From Stachybotrys elegans (taxonomy: Eukaryota > Ascomycota > Sordariomycetes > Hypocreales > Stachybotryaceae), in NCBI GenBank assembly GCA_020746835.1, contig JAGPNK010000001.1:4092001-4156000 (forward strand): a DNA stretch of 64,000 bases, written 5' to 3'. Position 1 is the stretch's first letter. The number at the start of each line of letters is the position of its first letter. Shown one piece after another: positions 37,899 through 49,935 of this stretch. A program made the position numbers and the translations under genes. The notes under the pieces are model-generated. The model had not been told where the DNA came from. It saw nothing but the letters and a program-made list of their open reading frames with translations, and did no database searches.

Positions 37899-39341
37899 GG
37901 GTTTGTGGGGCATCTGTACGCGGAGAAAATTGGCCATGTGCAATGCAACCTCAGCTTGAAAGCGTGGGGTAGCCTTGAGGAGAGGGGAAGGCGCCAGGGG
38001 CAGCACCGCTACCCGTTTCTTTCTCGTCCTGTCCTGTCTCCTCCTCCCTTGCGTGTAGTAACGGAGGCCGACGAAGGGGTAAGAACGAAAGAGGAAAGAG
38101 CCTTCCCTGGACCATTGGGGTGGCTCTCGTGGCCCTCATTTAACGTACATAGGTACTGTACTAAGCCAAAAGATGACGCTATCGGGGGGGACAGAACAGG
38201 CACCGCGCCGACGGCATCAGGAGAGGCGTCTCTGCATGTATGCTCCGGGCGCCAGCAAGGTGGGTATTTATTTCCCTCGCGTCCTTCCCTGATATGGCCC
38301 GAACGATATGTAGGCAGATACGAATCCGTGGCAAAGAGAGATGGGGAAACGGTTGGGAAAGGAGGAGTTGGAACGAGGGGGGGGAGGGTGTCATCGGCAC
38401 CATGCATGTAAGCACCACATGCATCATCTTGCTGGCTCTTCATACACACAAATGGAGGGGCGACGGTGGGAGGAGGAGGCGGCGGCGGCGGCCAGAAGCG
38501 AAGATCTTTGCTGCGAGGGCCGCGCGCGCGCCTCGCAGTTTGCCCGCCGCCCCCCTCTTTGTCGGCCTCATCATCTATTAGTGTTTGTTGGTTATCGTTG
38601 CCTTTTTTTTTTTCGGCCCCCGCGCTCCCCCAGCTCGGACACTTTCCTCTTCTTCTTTGTTCCTTCGAACCGGTGACGTTGCCCTTCTGGCGACTGCTAA
38701 TCAATACCAATATAAGAGGGAGGGAGGGGGGAGCTGCGGGAGCTTCGGGACGCGGCAAGGAGGGGAAGGGAGGGGGGGTATCGCGGCTGGTGACATATAC
38801 AGACAGGATCACCGTCCAGATCAACGTCACTGTCAAACGCCCATCTTTCTTTTTGTTTATCCATCTTGTGCTACTGTTGATCATCCAAAAGGTACAAGGA
38901 TAAGGGCGGTAATAATGAAGATAGGTAGATGGTAATAAAAAAAAACATAAACTATAGAATCGATAACACGGCGTGTCCGGCCCAGGGCGCCCTTCCTCCC
39001 TTGTCAACTCCGTGTTTCTGTGGAAATTCTTTTTCTCAGATACCAGAAGAGGAAAATGGCCTTCTTCTCATTGGAGTGTTTTGATCCTGCTAGTCGTAAG
39101 TCCCCTTCAGCCCAGCCCAGCCCACCACCCATCATCCGCTCTCCTCTCTCCCCCTGGTCTGGTCTCGACTCTCAGCCGTGGCTTGGAGCATTACGGGCTA
39201 GTTCTGACACACATATACAATCGTACACAACGCCAGCCTCCCTAATTCTTTTTTAAATTTCCTTTTTTGGGTCGTAGTTGTCCTGTTTCTGCTAGTCCAA
39301 GACAGTTAGGGAAAGGCCAGCAGAAGCAGCAGACCTGAGAC

Positions 39342-42300
39342 TCAGCGGTCCACTGGTCTTGAGCTCGCCATCTCGCCGAATCTTCCTCGGTGTTTGGTCG
39401 TGTCATACGCCTGCAGCACGCGCGTCTGGCTTTCGTCGGCCTGCGAGAAGGCGTATCCTCGCTGCTTGCGCATACGCTGCACCTGCCGAACCTTGCGGAT
39501 GGCCTTCTGGAACTGTTCCATCCTGTAACCATGTATATTAGCATCTGACACATGCATGCATGTATATATTCGCGCGCCTGTAAAACTCACCTAGGTCGGT
39601 AGTCCTGGATGTTGTACTTCTGGATCTCCTGGATGTGATGGTACGTCTGCGGCCAGTACATGCGTTTGGCATACTTCCACGCCACATCGCGGACCAGGCA
39701 CATGGCCGTCAGCGCAAAGGCCTGGAGCCAGAAGATGGGGCTCGAGTACAGCCGCGGCACCACCCCGTGATACTCGGGCGAGAACGGGATCATGGGAGCC
39801 ACGGTGGCGTACAAGGCGATGAACCCCCACCAGAAGAGCATGCTTCCAGGGATGGCGATGACATGATACTTGGTCCAGTTGGACGTCACGAGTGCCGCCT
39901 TGCCCAGCACCGTCATAAGCACAGCGCCGTACATAGCCGTGCCCCATACCCAGTGCCCAGCAATCTTGCCGTCGGCCTGGATCAGGTCATCCCACCAGAT
40001 CAGAGCCGAGAAGATGTACAGAACGATCGAGTGGTAGATGGCGTTGACCACCCACTCGGAGAAGACGCGGAGGTTGAAGGCCTGGTTCTGCTGCCCTATC
40101 ATATAGAGCTGCGGATACCGGTCCAGCAGACGGGCCGAGATGAATTGGTCCAGAATACCCAGAGCCAACGGTGGCAGCACGGTGAAGAAGACGTTGTAGA
40201 ATGAAAGAGTCCAAGACTCAAAGATGACCTGTCCAGAAAAGACGTTTTGGAACGTGTACTAGAAACAAGATTAGCCCGCCAGTCTTCTCCCATAGCTACG
40301 CACCGAAGGGGGAGGGGGACATACCCAGAATTGCGTCATGTATAGCGCAATGTTTTTGTAAAAGGAGAAGAGAATCGTCTTGCTGACACGCTGGTAGCTC
40401 CAGGCACCGTGCACAAGCAGAAGTTTGCGCAGGAATCTGAACTGGGCAATCGCCACGTCGGCACTTCGCGCGGCTTGCAGACCTTCCATACCGCTGATAC
40501 CTACGCCGATGTGGGCGGCCTGGATCATGGACACGTCGTTGGCACCGTCGCCGATGGCCAGGAGGATCGACTGCTTCTGATACTTCTTGACCAGCTTCAC
40601 GACCAGAGCCTTCTGGAGCGGTGACACTCGGCAGCAGATGACAGCCTTGCACATGATGGCCAGATCAAGGAACAGCTTCTCCAGGTCCTTCTCGAGAGCA
40701 TACGTCAGCGATTTTCCGTCAATGATGAGAGCCAGCGTCTCCGTCTCGATCGTGCCGTCACCCTGCGTACGGATAGCGTCGAGCTTCTTCTGGATGTTGT
40801 CGCGCGTCGCCGCAGCCGACTCTTCGTTCACAATCAAGAGCATCATGTCCTCGCTGAGAAGCTTGCAGCTCATGCCGATGTTGATAGCCGTCTCTTGTCG
40901 ATCACCCGTCAGCACCCACACCTTGATGTTGGCCTGCTGCAGCGTATGGATCGTCTCGGGCACGCCATCCTGGAGACGATCCTCGATGGCCGTCGCGCCC
41001 AGCAGATAAAAGTCATGCTCAATAATCTCTGCCGCCTTGTCCAGCTCATCGGCACGGGTACCTCCCACCGTGGTGGCAGCCGCGTCGAAAATTCGGTACC
41101 ATTCCTGAAACTCGTCCTCCGGGATCTCTCTCATAGCCAGACACAAGGTTCGCAGGCCTTCAGATGCATACTCTTCGAGATGACGCAGCGTGACCTCGAC
41201 GTGGGGGTTCTGGTCGTTGAGGCGCTCCAGGATAACCGTGTCGGCACCTTTGCAGTAGCATCGAATCTTGCCGTCGGGGCAACGATAGATGGCCGACATT
41301 CTCTTTCGGGTCGAGTTGAACTCGCAGACAGCCAGAAGCTCGTATTCCTGCTCCTGGCCGGCGGCCTCAATGATGACAGACTTGGGCTTTCGAGCGATAA
41401 ATCGGTAGCCGAGCTCCACCGCGCCGGCGACGAGAGCGCCTTCATCCGGAGAAGCAGCCTGGTACTTGATGTCGCCCTTCTCGGTGGTTTCGGGGATGAC
41501 GGTGTGGCAGGTGGACAGCAAGCAGAGGAATTGGTCAATGACAGCGGCCGTCTCGTGTCCATCCCGCAGGTTCGCCCTAAGCTGCTTAAACTCGTGAAGG
41601 CCTGTAGCGACACCGTCCTCGATGGTCGCACGGCGATCCTCGGGGACATCATCCGCGTACTGGATTCCTGCGATGGTGCACTGCTTAAACTCCATCATGT
41701 TGCACGTGAGCGTGCCCGTCTTGTCTGAGAAGACGTATTCGACCATTCCAAGCTCCTCCACCAGACTCGAAGTACGGCATACGGCGGGGGTATCCGTCTT
41801 GTCGTGGTAGATATCCAGGTCTTCGTTGATGAGGAAACCGTGGTAGTATTTGACCAGTTCTACAGTGACGAAGAGTGAGATGGGAACCAGAGACGAGAAC
41901 AGAACCCAGTACGTGACCATGTCTCTAGCAAACGTCTGGGCTACCGCGCCGGCATCCCTAAGTCGGCCAATGTTGAGGTATGCTAGCGCGTCGCCCTCCA
42001 CATTACGGATAATAAGGTCGCCAATCGTGCTGACAACGCTAAGAACCATGAGGATACAAACGAGGACCAGAACCAGCCAGTTGAGCTGTCGCTCGACCTT
42101 TGTTCGCTTGATGGGGGTAGCCGTTGCGTTTCTCATCAGCTTCGTCTCGTGGCCCGTGAAGACAACCACTCCGTGCACCCAGGGGGTGTTTCGGAGCGTC
42201 GCGCCACGGAGGAGAAGCTGCTCGGGGTTCAGGGCGAGCTCCTTCTCGCCGCCTCCAGCCTGCATCGTCAAGGTAGCCTCGTACGTGTAGAGACTGCTGT

Positions 42301-43570
42301 TTGGCTGCTCGGACTTGATGCGGCCGCCGAGCCTGCTCAGCTCGCTGGTGGAGACGAGCGTCGCGGTTTCGGGAAGGCCCTGCTTGATCTTCAGGTTCGT
42401 CTCGCCGTCAAGGTTCGCCGTCTCGATATAACAGAGACCTTCGGGCTCCGAACTCGCGAGCAGGACCAGATCCGCGGGAAAAGACTCCTCGGACTCGACC
42501 CGGACAATGTCGCCCACGGCCACATTGATCCACTTCGTATCGGTAAATGAGGTTCCGCGCAGCACGCGTGCGTTGGAGTTGTTGAGCGCGCTGTCTGCCT
42601 GCTTTCTTCGGTGGTCCTCCACCAGCTCCTTACCAGCCGAGATGGCGAGCACGACGAGCAGAGGGGCGATTGTCGTATATCGGTTCGTGGGGGAGAGGCC
42701 GGGGATCTGCTGCAGGGCAGCCGTGAACAAGAAGAAGACGTTGGCGAATTTGGAGAACTGCTCGAAGAGGAACTTGGGGAGGAACGTCGCAACATTGTAC
42801 TTTGCCGTCGAGATGTGGTTGTCGACGTATTTGTTGGTGGCATTGGCGGGCGGGTTGTTGAGGTGAATGATTCGGGGTCCCAGGGTCGAGGGATCGGGCT
42901 TGCTCCTCCCAAAGCCAAACTTGAAGTTGCCCATGTCGAAGCCCCTGCTCTTCTGCTGCTGCTGCTGCTGCTGCTCATTCAGCGGCGCTGCTATCGAGTC
43001 GCCTCTGCCGCGCGACGGCTCCGTCAATGGAAGGTCCATCTCTGAGTAGCCCTGGCCCATGCCGAGCCGATTCTTGACCCGGCCCAGGAACCCTCCTCCG
43101 AGGCCCAGCACGCTGTTGCGATTCCGGGCATTGTTCCTTCCGGGCTGCGCGGATCCAGGAGTCAGCGGCCCTCCGCCGTTGTGGTAATAAGATTCGTTGT
43201 CGTTGGGGTAGTCGTCAAAGTCGTCAGCGTAGCGCTGGTAGTTGTTCAGTTCCGTCGACTGGCTGAGGTAGCCGGCGTCTTCTGCGTAGGGGCCCTGCCG
43301 ACCTGGTCGATTGGGTGCCTGGCCGCCGCCAGGGCGGTTCGTGGATTGGTATGAGGTGTCGCCGCCGCCGCCGACAAAGTCGTCGTAGGATACGGATGGT
43401 CTGCCCGGTCGATCCTGGTCGAGGGTGTAGTTTCGCATGAGGTCGTCGTCGTTGAGGTCGGAGCGTTGGCCGCCGCCGTACAAGGGCTGCTCGTTGTCGA
43501 GATCCAACAGCAGGTCATCGCGATTGCCGGCGTGTCCCCCGTGGAGACCGCCAGGAGGTCTTCCAGCCAT
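39342..43570 (-). CDS. DRS2: P4-type ATPase, Drs2-class phospholipid flippase
   Basis: Drs2 flips phosphatidylserine and phosphatidylethanolamine to the cytosolic leaflet of the trans-Golgi, supporting vesicle budding. The protein has 1364 aa in three exons: 40325-43570, 39591-40258 and 39342-39522, with donors GTATGT and GTGAGT and acceptors TCTAG and TACAG. The N-terminal 230 residues are disordered, Gly/Asn/Arg-rich, with a Q7 run. Motifs: LDGETNLK (actuator), PISL in TM4, DKTGTLTCN with the phosphorylated Asp near residue 612, GDGANDVSMIQAAHIGVG in the hinge. The C-terminal exon encodes QFQKAIRKVRQVQRMRKQRG, the conserved regulatory/Gea2-binding segment of Drs2, and FAFSQ-like YAFSQADE. 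The tail then ends about 15 residues after RGRFGEM, shorter than in yeast. Drs2 identity rests on this C-terminal block, which Dnf1/2 lack. Confidence 0.95.
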
Positions 43571-44956
43571 GCTGGAGAAGGATGAGCGGGCGTCAAAACT
43601 ATCTGTTGATAGGTATGTAGCGACGACAACTCATGCAGGACGGTTGAGAAAGGGGGTTTCGGCGGTGTCGAGTCCGGTAGGGACAGCTGGCAGCACGAGG
43701 GAAGGGGAGGGTCGGGGTGTGGTAAGCAATGGCGATGTGGATGTGGTGTCGAGGGAAAAGGTTGGTCGTCGTAAGTGATTCGTGATATCAGCGTCCTCGC
43801 GGCACAGCCTCCTTTGAGCGCAAAGTCATCAGAAGTCGTGCAACACGCCCAGGTACTGGTGGTTCTGGTAGGGGACGGGAGCAGCAAAAGGCCCACTGAA
43901 GCTGCCCCGGGCCCAGGACAGGTAAGCGCAACTACCTCTACAGTCGACGGTCAATGTACCGAAAAGCATGGGCGTGGTCAACCAAACTCGTATAGAATCC
44001 AACGGGAAAGGCTGATTTCCCCGTGTTGGTAACAGCACCGTTGAGTCAAGTCAGCCTTGTAGGAGAATACTTTGGTGTGCCAAGAAGATAACTATGGAAT
44101 CCATCAATCGTCTCAACTTGCTTCTGCCCGCATCAACATCAGCGTCCGCATCAAAGCTCAAACTGTAGGTACTCCTTACTGGCTGGCCCCAGGGGCCCAC
44201 TCTGATGAAAGGGGCGCAGGCCAGGGTACGTAATGGCAGGCTGCATGTACATGTACTCGCGCAGCCACCCAGTACCGGCGTGTCGCGAGGTATCTATCTG
44301 TACTGTCTGCGTACTCGTCTCGGCAAGCGGCAGTGCCTGTATTTTTGTATTTTAGCGGCCTCGTGTCCCAAGCTGGCATCATCATGGCCTCTAGGCTTGA
44401 TCTCCGAACCCAGCCCCGTCCATAGTGATACGGGCAGACCCCAGAATTCCATGTTTCTTCAGCCACTCTGACATCCGCCACCTCGGCCACTCTGATGTCA
44501 GGTAAGGGGTTTCTTTGTCTTGAATCGCCAGTGCCGATCAGACGAAACGTAGCAAACGTGGTTAAGTTCATGTGCTGGTCTTTAATTGGATATGAATTCT
44601 TCACGTCCGCCGTCTTCTGAAACCCTCAGCAGAGAGATGACAGGTAATTGTGCCGCGATGACAGCACTGCCTGTATCTGTACTCCATACTTACTGATGTA
44701 CCGGGTAGGTAGGTACTGCCAGTATTGTAGAAGAGGCTAGGAGATAGGTACTCCTGGCCAAAAGTGGACCTCCTTGCGTCGGCCAACTACCCTGTACCTT
44801 CCACCTGCCCCGATTAACATCACCTTGACAACATCCATCTGCAACAACCTTTCTGCACCACACTCCTTCACAACGCCGGTCTCGCTATTCAGCCCTTGTG
44901 ATTTCTGATTTCTATACACCGAAACATCCATCGAGCAGTTTCTTCTGAGCGTAATC
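43571..44956. promoter_or_regulatory. Divergent DRS2/CRIPT upstream region
   Basis: 1.4 kb between opposite start codons. Contains GTAGGTAGGTAC-type repeats around 44705-44716 close to CRIPT. No gene recognised. Confidence 0.6.
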
Positions 44957-45485
44957 ATGGTCTGCGCAAAGTGCCAGAAGCTCGTCAAGGGCACCACTCT
45001 TGCCACCCCCGACGTCAAGAAGAAGAGTGAAATGTACTACGGCTCTGCTGCATCATCCAAGCCATCAGGAACCAAGTCCGCCACTCTGGGACAGACTGGT
45101 GTGGGAAAGGTTTGAATCCCCCCCCCCCCAGCAATATGACCAGCTATGACTGACCACACCGCAGAGCAAGCTTCTATCCAAGGCGGCCAAGAACCCCTAC
45201 GCTCAGTATTCTAGGTTTGCAACCCATCGTCCCTTAATGTACTGTACCTATGTGGCTGACCAACGCTTTCAGTTCCTGTACAAAATGCAAGACAAAGATC
45301 ACGCAGGGCCACTCTCTGTGCCAGAAATGCTCGTATCAGGATAACGGTATGCTCCTACGCCCCTGGAAGCAACGCAAAAGCATGAGGCTAACCCCCCTTC
45401 AGCGTGCGCCATGTGCGGCAAGCCCAACAAGAAGGCCAAATCAGGGGCACCAGCCGTCACGGGAGCCAAATACACACTCAAGTGA
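44957..45485 (+). CDS. CRIPT-family cysteine-rich protein
   Basis: CRIPT is a small zinc-binding protein of eukaryotes, first known as a PDZ-binding protein in animals and later found with the minor-class spliceosome. Its role in fungi is not established. It has 119 aa in four exons: 44957-45109, 45165-45214, 45273-45346 and 45403-45485. Donors are GTTTGA, GTTTGC and GTATGC with acceptors CGCAG, TTCAG and TTCAG; two donors are weak, yet the frame closes perfectly. The paired cysteines are MVCAKCQKLV, SCTKCKTKI, LCQKCSYQDN and ACAMCGKPN, i.e. four CxxC-type knuckles. The C-terminus is AKYTLK; the animal PDZ ligand end is absent. Intron 1 contains a run of 12 C. The gene is densely split: three introns in 360 coding bases. 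Confidence 0.93.
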
Positions 45486-46007
45486 GATGCCGCCAGGCAG
45501 CGGGCTGGCTTGGCTGGCGCAGCATGGCTCTTGTCTGTGTATTTGCATTTTTAGGCGTCACGGAGCTGGTATGTGTCTGGCAGGAAGGTCAATAGTACTT
45601 GTATTACTGGGCCTACACTGATGCCATTTTCGAAAGGATTATGTTTCTGGGCTTGGGTGTTGCGTTATATTGGGTAGAAAGTACTGATTTGGGTTTCGTT
45701 CGCTGTGTCGTTCTTCGAGAGCTACTAGGTAGATGAGCAACACGCATACTGCAACGCTATATCCAAGGCCATCTTACCAAGGTTCAAGCGAGCCGCGATG
45801 CACGCTTCTTTGACGCCCAGACGATACAAGTCACCAGAATTACATTAAAAAAAACATGAACCAATCGCCCGGTGTTGTCATGCCATATATTAATACCCAA
45901 GGGCGGCAGAATCGCTTGGCATCGGATGGGCAGTTGGAGATCACTATCAGGAATGGAGCACGTCGTTACGAAATTTCTTTTTGCCTTGTATTGCTATCAT
46001 TTTGCAT
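45486..46007. other. Convergent intergenic region, CRIPT and epoxide hydrolase
   Basis: 522 bp, AT-richer, presumably two 3' UTRs. Nothing else recognised. Confidence 0.7.
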
Positions 46008-47036
46008 CTAAAGCGCCGGCTTGAGCTCTCCCTTAAGGACCTTCTCGCGCAGCCAGTTCTCGATCGAGTCGTTGACCTCCTTGGGCTTCTCGACGAGGGC
46101 CCAGTGCGAGGCCTCGACCTCGGCGCGCGTCAGGTTGGTGCACGTCTGATCCATGCTGGCCGACATGGCGGGCGGCAGGGCGATGTCCTTGGAGGCGCCG
46201 ATGAAGAGGAGGGGGAGGTGCAGCTGGACGACGCCCTTGTCGGCCAGGGGCTTCTCGTCCTCAAAGTTGATCTTGGTCATGCGGTACCAGTTGAGCGGGC
46301 CGCGCATCTCCGGGGCCGGGCGCTGCGTGTACTCGTGCGTGTAGAAGTCGAGCCACTCCTTGGGCAGGAGGCGCGCCTGCTCCGCCTTGACCATCGAGTC
46401 GTAGTTGGGGCCCTCGACGGTGCTGAAGGCGAGCTGCCCGTCGGGCAGGCGGCCTCCCCAGAGGGTGTTGAGGAATGCGCGGACCATCTCGGGGCCCTGG
46501 ATGCGCTTCTCGACCTCGGGGCCGGCAAAGTCTAGCTGGTACTTGAACTGGGGGAGCAGCTTGGCGACGATGGCCTCGAGCGGGAAGTAGGTGTCGCGGG
46601 GTGGCATGTAGGGCGTGCACACGCTGAAGACGGCCTTGATGAGCTCGGGGAACCACAGGATGATGCGGTAGACGGCGAAACCGCCCCAGTCGTGGCCGCC
46701 GAGGATGATCTGGTTGCCCTCGCCGACGATCTGCTTGATGAGCTCGCTCATGTCGGTGGCGATGCTCTTCATGGCGTACTCCTCGAGGGCCTCGGGGGCG
46801 TCGGTGCCCGCAAAGCCGATCATGTCCGGGGCGACGACGCGGAGACCCAGGGACATGAGCATGGGGATCTGGCAGCGCCAGCCGTAGGCCATGTCGGGGA
46901 AGCCATGGATGAGGAAGATGGTGTCAATCGGTGTGCCCTCGGGCTCACCGAGGAGGTATCTGTACGTCTTGCCCCGGAGGGTCGTCTTGACGTACTTGAC
47001 CCGAGGGTCGTTTGGCACCAATGGGCTAGTATCCAT
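46008..47036 (-). CDS. Alpha/beta-hydrolase, soluble epoxide hydrolase type
   Basis: The protein has 342 aa, intronless. Predicted to hydrolyse epoxides to vicinal diols in detoxification or lipid and secondary metabolism. The oxyanion motif HGFPD is at residues 44-48. The nucleophile is an Asp at 116 within GGHDWGG, where ordinary esterases have Ser, which marks the epoxide-hydrolase/haloalkane-dehalogenase class. The charge relay is completed by Asp284 (GASKDIALP) and His311 (EASHWAL). The lid region carries Tyr residues (QFKYQLDF, GPLNWYRMT) as expected for epoxide protonation. No signal peptide, so cytosolic or peroxisomal; the C-terminus (PAL) is not a clear PTS1. GC content is higher and codon choice stronger (C/G third positions) than in neighbours, suggesting high expression. 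Upstream sequence to 47370 may contain a leader intron but this is unclear. Confidence 0.92.
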   Translation of the reverse strand: MDTSPLVPNDPRVKYVKTTLRGKTYRYLLGEPEGTPIDTIFLIHGFPDMAYGWRCQIPMLMSLGLRVVAPDMIGFAGTDAPEALEEYAMKSIATDMSELIKQIVGEGNQIILGGHDWGGFAVYRIILWFPELIKAVFSVCTPYMPPRDTYFPLEAIVAKLLPQFKYQLDFAGPEVEKRIQGPEMVRAFLNTLWGGRLPDGQLAFSTVEGPNYDSMVKAEQARLLPKEWLDFYTHEYTQRPAPEMRGPLNWYRMTKINFEDEKPLADKGVVQLHLPLLFIGASKDIALPPAMSASMDQTCTNLTRAEVEASHWALVEKPKEVNDSIENWLREKVLKGELKPAL

Positions 47037-48194
47037 GGTGTCTGTCTGCCCTATAAAAATGATCAGTCACTCGTGGTGTCTCAGTTGTCGGCCGGGAGGG
47101 CGGGAGGGAGCTAAATATGGAGGGGTCGTTGTTGGTGATGATGAGGGGGTTTGGAAGAGAGGACGACCCTTGTCCTCCCAAACCCCATGCTCAAGCATCT
47201 CCAGGGTAAAAGCAACAGGCGAAGAACCTACTACTGACCTGATCAAGTATAGACAGAAATAAATGAATTGGTGTGTGGGCGGCTATGTCTGGCACAGCTC
47301 TGGATGAATGCTTCTCCCACTCGACGGTAGCTCCAAGGCGAGACACACGGGAGCTTTTATAGCAAAGGCGCATGTGCTAAATGGATGGATGCGCTCCCAC
47401 AGCTGCAATGAGTGGCGCAACGCTGAGACCAGAAAGCTCCATGGCTCCCACTTGTTGCTGTTCCAGGGTTGAGAGAAAAGATGCCACCACCGCGATGTGG
47501 GGATTGTGATCAATGCTGGCTTCCTGGCCTGTCCACCGACGCATCTTCCCTGCACATAAGTACAACGCGGTGCGGCTGCTACCTCAACGTTCTTGCGGTG
47601 ACGGCCCTCGTATCTCTCCACCCGCCGTGCTCGGTAGGACACCCGACGCCCATTGGCTGTGGGAATGCCGTGCTACGGCACGGATAGGCTGGTCTGGCAG
47701 TGGATAGCATCCATTGACAGATTAGAGAGCCCCATTTCGTTCGTGTCATGTCCGCCATGAGCCGAGGCTCGCGGACTCCATGTTTGCCCCGAGCCTAGGC
47801 CTATGCAAGCAGGTTCTCCTACTTCTGTGCTCTGCCTCGGGAATGTGTCAGCTCATTCTAACGCCTGTCGTACAGACCAGTAAGACGATACCGTCTATGC
47901 AGTGCAGTGCATCTGTTACGGGATCTGCGGCATGTCAGAACCTTACTGACGTATTTACCAGTCTCAGCTATAACAGGACATGACATGGTGATGATACATG
48001 CGCAGGGGTCGTACCTCTACATACTAGATAGAGGCCAACTGATATGGAAGGAAGAAAACAGAAGAGAAAAAAAGGTATCTTCCATCTGCAGACCGTGCAG
48101 AAACGCCGCCTCTGTCTGCCAATCTAAAAGAGAGGGGGAAAAAAAGAAAAGGAGACAGGTTATGAAAACGGGCATTAGGCCAACAGGTAATCCT
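47037..48194. other. Epoxide-hydrolase upstream and pinin downstream region
   Basis: 1.16 kb between two minus-strand genes. No gene recognised; includes the epoxide-hydrolase promoter and the pinin-like 3' UTR. Confidence 0.65.
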
Positions 48195-49300
48195 TCAGTA
48201 AATCACCATGTCCTCCCCAGCTTCCACCACCACGTCTCCCGATTCGTCAGCATGTTCCCTATCAGCCGGCTTGACCGCCCGCTTTGCCGTCCCGCTCCCC
48301 GCCGTCCCAGGGTCTTGCTGCGAAGGCGCGCCGTCCTCGGTCGACTTGTCCTTCTCGGCCTTTGCGTCGGCGAGCGGAGGTTCCTCCTGGGCCTCGGCAC
48401 CGCTCAGGGCCGTGCGAGACTGCGCGCTCAAGCCGTAGCGCTTTTCGTGCGCCTCCTTCCTGCGGGCAAAATCGGCGCTTTCCTCTTCGTTGGCGGCCTT
48501 TGCGTCTCGGATCTGGTCGTCGATTGTGTCCTTCTGGTCCCTCGTCAACTTCCACGGGAGATAGTACTATAAGGCTACGTTAGCTCATTGCCAACGGCCA
48601 GACTTCAGTGGGCGCCTGCCCATGACGTACAAGGTGTGGTTCTGCTCGTGTGCGGAGGAACCGAGCCAAGTCAAGCCTCTTGGCCTGCCTCTGCTTCATC
48701 TGGAACGCTATATGTCAGCATCACAGCGCGCAGAGTTGGGGGGTCATGCTGCTCACCACTTCCTCTTCAAAAACGATTTGCTCCGCCATGCGGATGCTGC
48801 GCAAGCGCGACAAGTCATGTGCGCGCTTCTCGTCATCCTCGACTTTCTGCTTTTGAAGCCTCTCCTGCTGCCTGCGCTCAATCTCCTGGCGCCGCTTATG
48901 CTGGGGGTTGGACGAGGTCTGGCTGAGAGTGTTCAGCAAGCCGCCGAAGAGCCGCTTGGTGCGCTTCTTCTCCTCCTGGGCGGCCGATTTCCGCCTGTCA
49001 TCGTCGCGACTGCGCGCACGGGTGTCGTCGTGGGATAGATCGCCCGAGGGACCAGACGGTCGTCGACTCGCAATGGCATTGCCCTCAGGATCATCTTCCC
49101 GCCTGTGTCTCTTGCTGTCGCCAGCATCGGCTTCGGTGTCTACCGACGCCTTTCTCTTGAGGCCATCTTCGTTGCGGTGATCCGGTTGGGGAGCCTCAGG
49201 TGCCGGCGCAGCCTGTTCGGCTGGTCGAACACTGTCAATTGTAAGCGTGATGTTTTCAACATTTTGCATCGAGGCATGCGCACTCATCGACCGAGGTCAT
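48195..49300 (-). CDS. Pinin/SDK/MemA-domain nuclear protein
   Basis: Pinin-type proteins are nuclear, associate with the spliceosome and exon-junction factors. I assemble 310 aa in four exons: 49284-49300, 48757-49231, 48631-48699 and 48195-48566. The core is the pinin domain: KKRTKRLFGGLLNTL, a long charged coiled coil (RRQEIERRQQERLQKQK), then DLARFLRTRAEPHLYYLPWK, which is only joined after removing two introns (donors GTGAGC, GTACGT; acceptors CCAG, ATAG). The N-terminus has a nuclear-type basic stretch (SKRHRRED); the C-terminus is acidic and disordered. The start is uncertain: a 17-base first exon gives MTSVDDVRPAEQ, whereas reading through the putative first intron gives MSAHASMQNVEN from 49287. 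Both keep the rest unchanged. Divergent from PHF5A, another splicing protein. Confidence 0.82.
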
Positions 49301-49935
49301 GGTAGCGGAATCGAAGTGCAGGCGTCCTGAGCATTATCTATTGGCGATATGGGAGAGGGTCTGGATGGGTCGAGGGGAAGATATCGGACGTGAAGGTGGT
49401 GAGCTTGTGCGAAGAACATGGCCGAGGCTGGACAGCCTGGTGATTATTGATTCCACATGTCGAGCTAAGCTTGCAGCTGGAAGAAGAGCAGGTGACAGAT
49501 CGAGGCCATCTGCTCCACTAGATCCGATAAACGCGTCACATGATTGGCTAGCATCTGCAGGTACGATATACAAGTACGTAGAGGTAGATAGATGGTTCTT
49601 GAAGAGATACATCATGCTATTGCATCATCAAGTGGGAGTGAAATTGATGAGTAATATTCATGTGGGATCGGTAGGGTCTTATGGAAATCCGCATTGTTTA
49701 TATATTAGTCTTCAGCTCTTCCTCTTCATACTAATCAGGCAACAGAGCAGCAGCCTTGTTGACAACCACACATTGGTCCACTTATTTCACCAAGCTCATC
49801 GAACTAACAGGCAAGGCTGAGAAATCCGACTTTCTTCACTTCCATTTCACCAGCCCAGCCTCCATCCCAGCGCCTTGATCCTCTCCTCTCCCCTCTCTAC
49901 TCTCCTCACCACAGGACAAAGCACTCGCGCCGACC
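49301..49935. promoter_or_regulatory. Divergent pinin/PHF5A promoter region
   Basis: 635 bp between the starts of two splicing-related genes. CT-rich immediately before the PHF5A ATG (49855-49925). No defined element identified. Confidence 0.6.

Larger units (their letters stand above)
35393..39341. other. 3.9-kb gene-free, low-complexity region between ECL1 and DRS2
   Basis: No convincing gene. The longest open frames (35496-36305 plus, 38009-39007 minus) are compositionally biased and lack family likeness. Purine/pyrimidine-asymmetric tracts are frequent (GA run near 37856-37898, CT near 37732-37743, G-runs near 38378 and 38750). The first few hundred bases are presumably the ECL1 3' UTR. 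Confidence 0.6.

Noticed and set aside
38009..39007. 332-codon minus frame in the ECL1-DRS2 interval
   Set aside because: Begins without a good start, is dominated by proline and serine from purine/pyrimidine tracts and contains no domain; chance open frame.
46008..47036. Reading the alpha/beta-hydrolase as a haloalkane dehalogenase
   Set aside because: The lid carries tyrosines as in epoxide hydrolases, and the overall blocks resemble fungal soluble epoxide hydrolases more closely.
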